From Euzebya sp. (lineage in GTDB: Bacteria > Actinomycetota > Nitriliruptoria > Euzebyales > Euzebyaceae), in contig NZ_CAXQBR010000001.1 of assembly GCF_964222135.1 (NCBI RefSeq), positions 1 through 64,000 of the forward strand: DNA of 64,000 nucleotides, read 5' to 3'. Below the pieces are notes generated by a model. That model did no database searches. It saw only the letters and a program-made list of their open reading frames with translations, and was not told the origin of the DNA. How positions within the stretch are numbered: the first letter of the stretch is position 1; each line of letters begins with the position of its first letter. Below are positions 60,060-64,000 of the stretch, piece by piece. The position numbers were made by a program, and so were the translations under genes.

Positions 60060-60099
60060 ATCGGGGCCTACTTCGCCATGAGGCGAAGTAGGCCCCGAT
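60060..60099. repeat. Perfect 18-bp hairpin, GATCGGGGCC family
   Basis: ATCGGGGCCTACTTCGCC, loop ATGA, then the exact reverse complement of the arm. Relative to the copies at 27863 and 60132 the inner stem bases differ but still pair, i.e. compensatory changes. It lies between glnD and convergent fumC and could end transcription in both directions. No T tract follows. Confidence 0.9.
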
Positions 60100-60131
60100 G
60101 GCGCCCAAGGTCGTGGCGCTCTGCAGCTCAG

Positions 60132-60177
60132 GATCGCGCCGAACCTCGCCGTCAGGCGAGGGAGGCCCCGATCGCGC
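60132..60177. repeat. Palindromic GATCGGGGCC repeat, copy 3
   Basis: 46 bases, the reverse complement of copy 2 (27863-27908) with one difference. GATCGCGCCGAACCTCGCC, loop GTCA, GGCGAGGGAGGCCCCGATCG. Together with the 60060 hairpin it fills the gap between glnD and fumC. Confidence 0.85.
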
Positions 60178-60222
60178 TCGAACTCGTCGCGCGCACGCGC
60201 ACCCGAGCGATCCCTAGCCCCT

Positions 60223-61623
60223 CTAGAGGACCCCGCCCTCCGTCATGCGCTTCATGTCGAGGATCCGGTCGACCTCGTCCTCGGACAGGCCTGACTCGGC
60301 CTTCACGACCTCGCGGAGCGGCCGGTCCTCCTCGAGCGCCTGCTTGGCGAGCTTCGCGGACTTGTCGTAGCCGATCGCCGGGACCAGCGCGGTCACCGTC
60401 GACAGGTTCTTCTCGACCAGCTCGGTGGCGCGGCCCTCGTTCGCCTCGATCCCGTCGATGCACTTGTCGACGAAGTTCCGGCAGGTGTTCGCGAGCAGCG
60501 AGATCGACTCGAGCACGTTGCGGGCCATCATCGGGATGTAGACGTTCAGCTCGAAGTTGCCGCTGAGGCCGCCGACGGTCACCGCCGCGTCGTTGCCGAT
60601 CACCTGGGCGGCGACCTGGGTCACCGACTCGGGGATCACCGGGTTGACCTTCGCCGGCATGATCGAGCTGCCCGGCTGGATCTCGGGCAGGCGGATCTCC
60701 ATCAGCCCGGTCCGCGGGCCGGAGCCCATCCAGCGCAGGTCGTTGGCGATCTTGGTCCGGCTGACGGCGCTGACCTTCAACGCGCCGGACAGCTCGACCA
60801 GCGCGTCGCGGGCGCCCTGGGCCTCGAAGTGGTTGTCGGCTTCGCGCAGGGCGTCGAGCCCGGTGAGGGACCGCAGCTCGGTGATCACACCCTCGGTCAT
60901 GCCTTCCGGCGCGTTCAGCCCGGTGCCGACCGCGGTGCCGCCCAGGGGCAGCTCGGCGACGCGCTCGAGCGCCGCCTCGACGCGGGCGCGGCCGAGGGCG
61001 ATCTGGCGGGCGTAGCCGCTGAACTCCTGGCCCAGCGTGACCGGGACGGCGTCCATCAGGTGGGTGCGGCCGGACTTCACGATGTCGGCGAAGGCGGTGG
61101 CCTTCTCCTCGAGCGCCGACTGCAGGTGGTCGAGGCCCGGGAGCAGGTCGTCCGCGCACGCCTGGTAGGCGGCGACGTGGACGGCGGTCGGGAACACGTC
61201 GTTGGATGACTGGCCGGCGTTCACGTGGTCGTTGGGGTGGACCAGCTTGGAGCCGAGGTCGCCGCCGAGGACCTCCGTCGCCCGGTTGGCGATGACCTCG
61301 TTGGTGTTCATGTTCGACGAGGTGCCCGACCCGGTCTGGTACACGTCGACGACGAAGTGCTCGTCGAGGTCGCCGTCGATGACCTCCTGCGCCGCTCGGC
61401 CGATCGCGTCGGCCTGCTCGGCCGTGATGACCTCCTTGGCCTCGTTCACCACAGCTGCGGCGGCCTTGATCTGGCCGAGCGCCTTGATCAGCGCGCGGGG
61501 GATCCGGATCCCCGAGATCGGGAAGTTCTCGGCCGCCCGCTGCGTCTGGGCGCCGTAGTAGGCGGAGGCAGGCACCTGCATCTCGCCCATCGAGTCACGT
61601 TCGGTCCTGAAGTCGTCGCTCAT
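60223..61623 (-). CDS. fumC: Fumarate hydratase, class II
   Basis: 466 residues. [58 protein letters not shown] (substrate His) and the family signature [12 protein letters not shown] are present, with the full C-terminal domain. It hydrates fumarate to malate in the TCA cycle. A TATCGT exactly 6 bases before the ATG indicates a leaderless mRNA. It is convergent with glnD. Confidence 0.97.
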   Translation of the reverse strand: MSDDFRTERDSMGEMQVPASAYYGAQTQRAAENFPISGIRIPRALIKALGQIKAAAAVVNEAKEVITAEQADAIGRAAQEVIDGDLDEHFVVDVYQTGSGTSSNMNTNEVIANRATEVLGGDLGSKLVHPNDHVNAGQSSNDVFPTAVHVAAYQACADDLLPGLDHLQSALEEKATAFADIVKSGRTHLMDAVPVTLGQEFSGYARQIALGRARVEAALERVAELPLGGTAVGTGLNAPEGMTEGVITELRSLTGLDALREADNHFEAQGARDALVELSGALKVSAVSRTKIANDLRWMGSGPRTGLMEIRLPEIQPGSSIMPAKVNPVIPESVTQVAAQVIGNDAAVTVGGLSGNFELNVYIPMMARNVLESISLLANTCRNFVDKCIDGIEANEGRATELVEKNLSTVTALVPAIGYDKSAKLAKQALEEDRPLREVVKAESGLSEDEVDRILDMKRMTEGGVL

Positions 61624-61629
61624 GGGCTC

Positions 61630-61635
61630 ACGATA
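61630..61635 (-). promoter_or_regulatory. Putative -10 box of fumC (leaderless)
   Basis: TATCGT on the minus strand, 6 bases before the ATG, so the mRNA should begin at the A of the start codon. Confidence 0.5.
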
Positions 61636-61707
61636 GTCCCCGGCCGGGGCGGCGACCCAGGCCGGACGGCCCGCGACTGGCGGCTCCGTGGCCGCTGCGG
61701 CCACGGG

Positions 61708-61713
61708 TAGGCT
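61708..61713 (+). promoter_or_regulatory. Putative -10 box of the histidine phosphatase operon
   Basis: TAGGCT 9 bases before the ATG at 61723, with no Shine-Dalgarno. Confidence 0.4.
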
Positions 61714-61722
61714 CGCCGGTCG

Positions 61723-62340
61723 ATGGCCGCCACGATCTACCTCCTGCGACACGCCGTCACCGCCGCCACCGGCTCCCGACTGGGCGGGCGGACCGACGCG
61801 TCGCTGTCCGAGACGGGTCGTGCGCAGGCCGAGGCGGCCAGCCAGCACCTGCGCGACGTCGACCTGAAGGCCGTCTACGCCTCGCCGCTGCCGCGTACGA
61901 CCGAGACCGCCGAGATCGTCGCCCGGCCGCACCGGCTGACGGTCAGGCCGGCCGAGGGGCTCATCGAGGTCGACTACGGCCGCTGGACGGACCGACCGCT
62001 GAAGCCCCTCACGCGGACCAAGATGTGGCCGGTCATCCAGCAGACCCCGTCCCTCGTCACGTTCCCCGACGGCGAGTCGATCCGCGCCGCCCAGGAGCGC
62101 GCGGCCACGGCGATCGAGGAGATCGCCGCCCGCCACGACAAGAAGCTGGTGGCGGTCGTCAGCCACGCCGACATCATCAAGGCCGTGGTCGCCTTCTACG
62201 TCGGGATGCCCCTCGACACCTTCCAGAGGCTCGAGGTCCACCCCGCCTCGATCACCGTCCTCCGCACCGGCAAGGGCCAACGCCCCTCGCTGGTGTCGTT
62301 CAACCACGTCCCCCGCCCCTCCCCCTCACCCTCCACATGA
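61723..62340 (+). CDS. Histidine phosphatase (phosphoglycerate mutase-like) family protein
   Basis: 205 residues. [20 protein letters not shown] carries the phospho-His motif as RHA rather than [21 protein letters not shown] and the second His in [17 protein letters not shown] are normal. The gene is first of a trio (this, DUF3090, SCO1664-type) conserved in Actinobacteria (Rv2135c-Rv2134c-Rv2133c). The physiological substrate is unknown. The stop overlaps the next ATG (ATGA). Confidence 0.93.
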   Translation: MAATIYLLRHAVTAATGSRLGGRTDASLSETGRAQAEAASQHLRDVDLKAVYASPLPRTTETAEIVARPHRLTVRPAEGLIEVDYGRWTDRPLKPLTRTKMWPVIQQTPSLVTFPDGESIRAAQERAATAIEEIAARHDKKLVAVVSHADIIKAVVAFYVGMPLDTFQRLEVHPASITVLRTGKGQRPSLVSFNHVPRPSPSPST

Positions 62341-62876
62341 GCGACGACGTCTCCTTCGAGCCCGTCGACTGGATCACCGCCTCCTCGATCGGCCCGCCCG
62401 GCGACCGCACCTTCTACGTGCAGGCCCGCAAGGACGGGCGGTACGTCGCCCTGGTGGTCGAGAAGGGCCAGGTCCGGTCGCTGGCCGAGCTGGCCCAGGA
62501 GCTGCTCGAACGCGTCGGCATCACCGTCACCCCGGACGACGTCGACTCCGACCTCGAGCTGCACGGGCCGGTCCAGCCGATCTGGCGTGCCGGGCAGATG
62601 AGCCTCGGCAGCGACGAGGAGGGCGAGCTGTTCGTCCTGCAGGCCACCGAGCTGATCACCGATCCGGAGCTGCTCGACGACGACGCCGATCCCGAGCCCG
62701 CCACCGCCCGCTTCGTCATGGATCGCGACCAGCTCGTCGGGCTCGCCGCCTTCGCGGCCTTCGCCGTGGAGCACGGCGGACGGGAGCGCTGCAACGTGTG
62801 CGAGGGCCTCCGCGACCCCCTCGCCGGCTGCATGGGCTGCCCGCTGACCAACGGCTCGGGCCCGAAGCGGATCTGA
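62337..62876 (+). CDS. DUF3090 protein
   Basis: 179 residues. DRTFYVQARKDGRYVALVVE, KGQVRSLAELAQELLERVGI, PIWRAGQMSLGSDEEGELFV and the C-terminal cysteine cluster CNVCEGLRDPLAGCMGCP are typical of DUF3090. It is always found beside a histidine phosphatase and a SCO1664-type protein; the function is unknown. The Cys cluster suggests a metal site. Confidence 0.93.
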   Translation: MSDDVSFEPVDWITASSIGPPGDRTFYVQARKDGRYVALVVEKGQVRSLAELAQELLERVGITVTPDDVDSDLELHGPVQPIWRAGQMSLGSDEEGELFVLQATELITDPELLDDDADPEPATARFVMDRDQLVGLAAFAAFAVEHGGRERCNVCEGLRDPLAGCMGCPLTNGSGPKRI

Positions 62877-62903
62877 CCGCAGCCGCGCCGTGACCGCCGC
62901 CCC

Positions 62904-62952
62904 GTGACCTCCGCCGCCTTCGACGCTCCATGACCTCAGCCGCCTTCGACGC
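62904..62952. repeat. Duplicated start region of the SCO1664-family gene
   Basis: GTGACCTCCGCCGCCTTCGA at 62904-62923 and ATGACCTCAGCCGCCTTCGA at 62930-62949 (units of 26 bases). The first copy is out of frame with the second and stops after nine codons. It is a tandem duplication of the 5' end of the gene. Confidence 0.8.
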
Positions 62953-63700
62953 CAGCACCGTCGGCTTCGTCGACGACCACGAGGAGGGCTGCCGCCGGTT
63001 GCGGGCCGACGAGCTCGAGCCGCTCGGGGTGATCAGCGACGCGAGCAACGGCACGATGCTGTGCCGGCTCGGGCCCGCCGAGCAGAACCTCTTCGCCATC
63101 TACAAGCCGGGGTCGCACGAGCGGCCGCTGTGGGACTTCCCCGGGCAGCTGTACCTGCGCGAGGTCGCCGCCTACGAGCTCAGCGAGTTCCTCGGCTGGG
63201 GGTTGGTCCCCCCGACGGTCGAGCGCGACGGCCCCCGCGGACCCGGCTCGCTGCAGCTGTTCGTCCCCCACGACCCGACCGAGCACTACTTCACCCTGAT
63301 CGAATCCGACGACGGACGCTTCGACGTGCCGCTCGCGCAGATGGCGATGTTCGACATGGTGGTCAACAACACCGACCGGAAGGGTGGCCACGTCCTGCGG
63401 CACGCCCGCGACGATCGGATCTACGGCATCGACAACGGGCTGACGTTCCACGTCGAGCCGAAGCTGCGCACGGTGATCTGGGACCTCTCCCACGTCCCCT
63501 TCGCCGCCGCCTGGGCGGACGACCTGCAGCGCCTGCGGCGCTGCATCCGCGACGGGGAGCCCTTCGCCGAGCGGCTCGACGAGCTCCTCACGGCGAGCGA
63601 GGTCCGGGTCCTGGCCGCCCGCGCCGGACAGGTGGCGGGGATGGAAGCGATGCCGGACATCGACCCGGACCACCGCTGGTACCCCTGGCCACCCGTCTGA
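62930..63700 (+). CDS. SCO1664-family protein (protein kinase-like / PI3-4-kinase-like fold)
   Basis: 256 residues. FAIYKPGSHERPLWDFPGQL has the nucleotide-binding Lys; DMVVNNTDRKGGHVLRHARD resembles the catalytic loop (D..N) and YGIDNGLTFHVEPKLRTVIW the Mg site, as in HipA and PI-kinase-like proteins. It is often annotated as phosphatidylinositol kinase, but the substrate is not known. Third gene of the conserved trio. ATG 62930 was chosen because the family begins a few residues before GVISDASNGTML. Confidence 0.9.
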   Translation: MTSAAFDASTVGFVDDHEEGCRRLRADELEPLGVISDASNGTMLCRLGPAEQNLFAIYKPGSHERPLWDFPGQLYLREVAAYELSEFLGWGLVPPTVERDGPRGPGSLQLFVPHDPTEHYFTLIESDDGRFDVPLAQMAMFDMVVNNTDRKGGHVLRHARDDRIYGIDNGLTFHVEPKLRTVIWDLSHVPFAAAWADDLQRLRRCIRDGEPFAERLDELLTASEVRVLAARAGQVAGMEAMPDIDPDHRWYPWPPV

Positions 63701-63721
63701 CCGGGGCAGTTGCGGCGGCGC

Positions 63722-64000
63722 TCAGTCCTCCCGCGGTACGAGGCAGCCGCCGGCCAGGCGGCGCGGCCCGCCCTCGGGGGCGTCCTCCACACCGCACTCG
63801 CCGACGCTCATGTCCGCGCCGTCGTCGTCGAACGTCGCCACCTCCGCCACGACCGCCCCGGTGGGCAGGGGCGCGATCGCCCAGGCCGCCGGCAGGTCCC
63901 GGGCCTGTGTGGCGACCTCGACCTCGTCGCCGTCGGTGGTGGTGATCGTCACGGTCGCGGCCTCCGGTGGGGCGGCCACGATCACGTACGCGGGCGTGGC
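63722..64000 (-). CDS. Hypothetical protein, C-terminal part
   Basis: About 93 residues to the window edge, frame open at the right. The visible part is beta-rich (VTITTTDGDEVEVATQARDL, VVAEVATFDDDGADMSVGEC) with two Cys, and looks like part of an exported protein. No family is recognised. It is convergent with the SCO1664-family gene at a 21-base gap. Confidence 0.55.
   Translation of the reverse strand, partial: ATPAYVIVAAPPEAATVTITTTDGDEVEVATQARDLPAAWAIAPLPTGAVVAEVATFDDDGADMSVGECGVEDAPEGGPRRLAGGCLVPRED

Noticed and set aside
60060-60177. Classical intrinsic terminator after glnD/fumC
   Set aside because: The hairpins are strong but lack a T tract, and the same sequence occurs elsewhere as a repeat, so the repeat call is preferred. 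They may still stop transcription.

Overview
The window is a contiguous, very GC-rich (third codon position almost always G or C) stretch of an actinobacterial chromosome. The organism is most likely a deep-branching actinobacterium of the Nitriliruptoria type (Euzebya, Nitriliruptor, Egibacter relatives). This rests on CWB2 cell-wall-binding repeats, frequent GTG starts, protein O-mannosyltransferase, a GlnR-type box and gene order. It is an inference; no 16S gene is present. There is no insertion sequence, integrase, prophage or CRISPR array, and no gap over about 250 bases is without a gene.

Layout. Positions 1-8200 are an accessory patch: the end of a CWB2 protein, nitrobindin-like barrel, uppP, CpaB-like SAF protein, TipA-type MerR regulator, GntR regulator with a fatty-acid hydroxylase, TetR regulator with an ABC exporter whose ATPase is frameshifted, and mtnP. 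From 8232 to about 44800 the order follows the M. tuberculosis Rv0991c-Rv1026 region: FmdB/Ruc with 5-FCL, galU, moeA; then pmt, rsmI, metG, abrB, tatD, rsmA, ispE, tRNA-Gln, glmU, prs, rplY, pth, mfd, PPIase, mazG, eno, ftsB-like, DUF501, ppx. Part of it (rsmI-abrB-metG-tatD-rsmA-ispE-glmU-prs-ctc-pth-mfd-mazG-ftsB/divIC) is also shared with Bacillus. Insertions into this order include moaC/mogA, a translin-like gene beside tRNA-Ala, a CWB2 plus choice-of-anchor-L surface protein, a BAX-inhibitor protein, an EAL-HDOD gene and a LacI regulator.

From 44800 to 57000 come Nudix genes, a membrane protein/XRE pair, a HAD phosphatase, siroheme nitrite/sulfite reductase, a thiamine-binding protein, a Nudix-YjeF_N fusion, a UspA-DUF389 protein, a second EAL-HDOD protein, a tRNA with UAA anticodon, an orphan acyl-CoA-dehydrogenase-like C-terminal domain, an NYN-LOTUS RNA-binding protein and an orphan response regulator. 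The end holds glnB-glnD behind a GlnR-like box, fumC, and the conserved trio histidine phosphatase - DUF3090 - SCO1664-family kinase-like protein.

Functionally the region joins cell-envelope precursor supply (glmU, galU, uppP, ispE), translation and rRNA/tRNA maintenance (metG, rsmA, rsmI, rlmA, pth, rplY), transcription-coupled repair (mfd), molybdenum cofactor synthesis, nitrogen sensing and nucleotide/phosphate housekeeping. Two features run through it. Many first genes have a TANNNT -10 box only 6-10 bases before the start codon, implying leaderless mRNAs. A family of palindromic intergenic repeats built on GATCGGGGCC occurs near 23.5, 27.9 and 60.1 kb.
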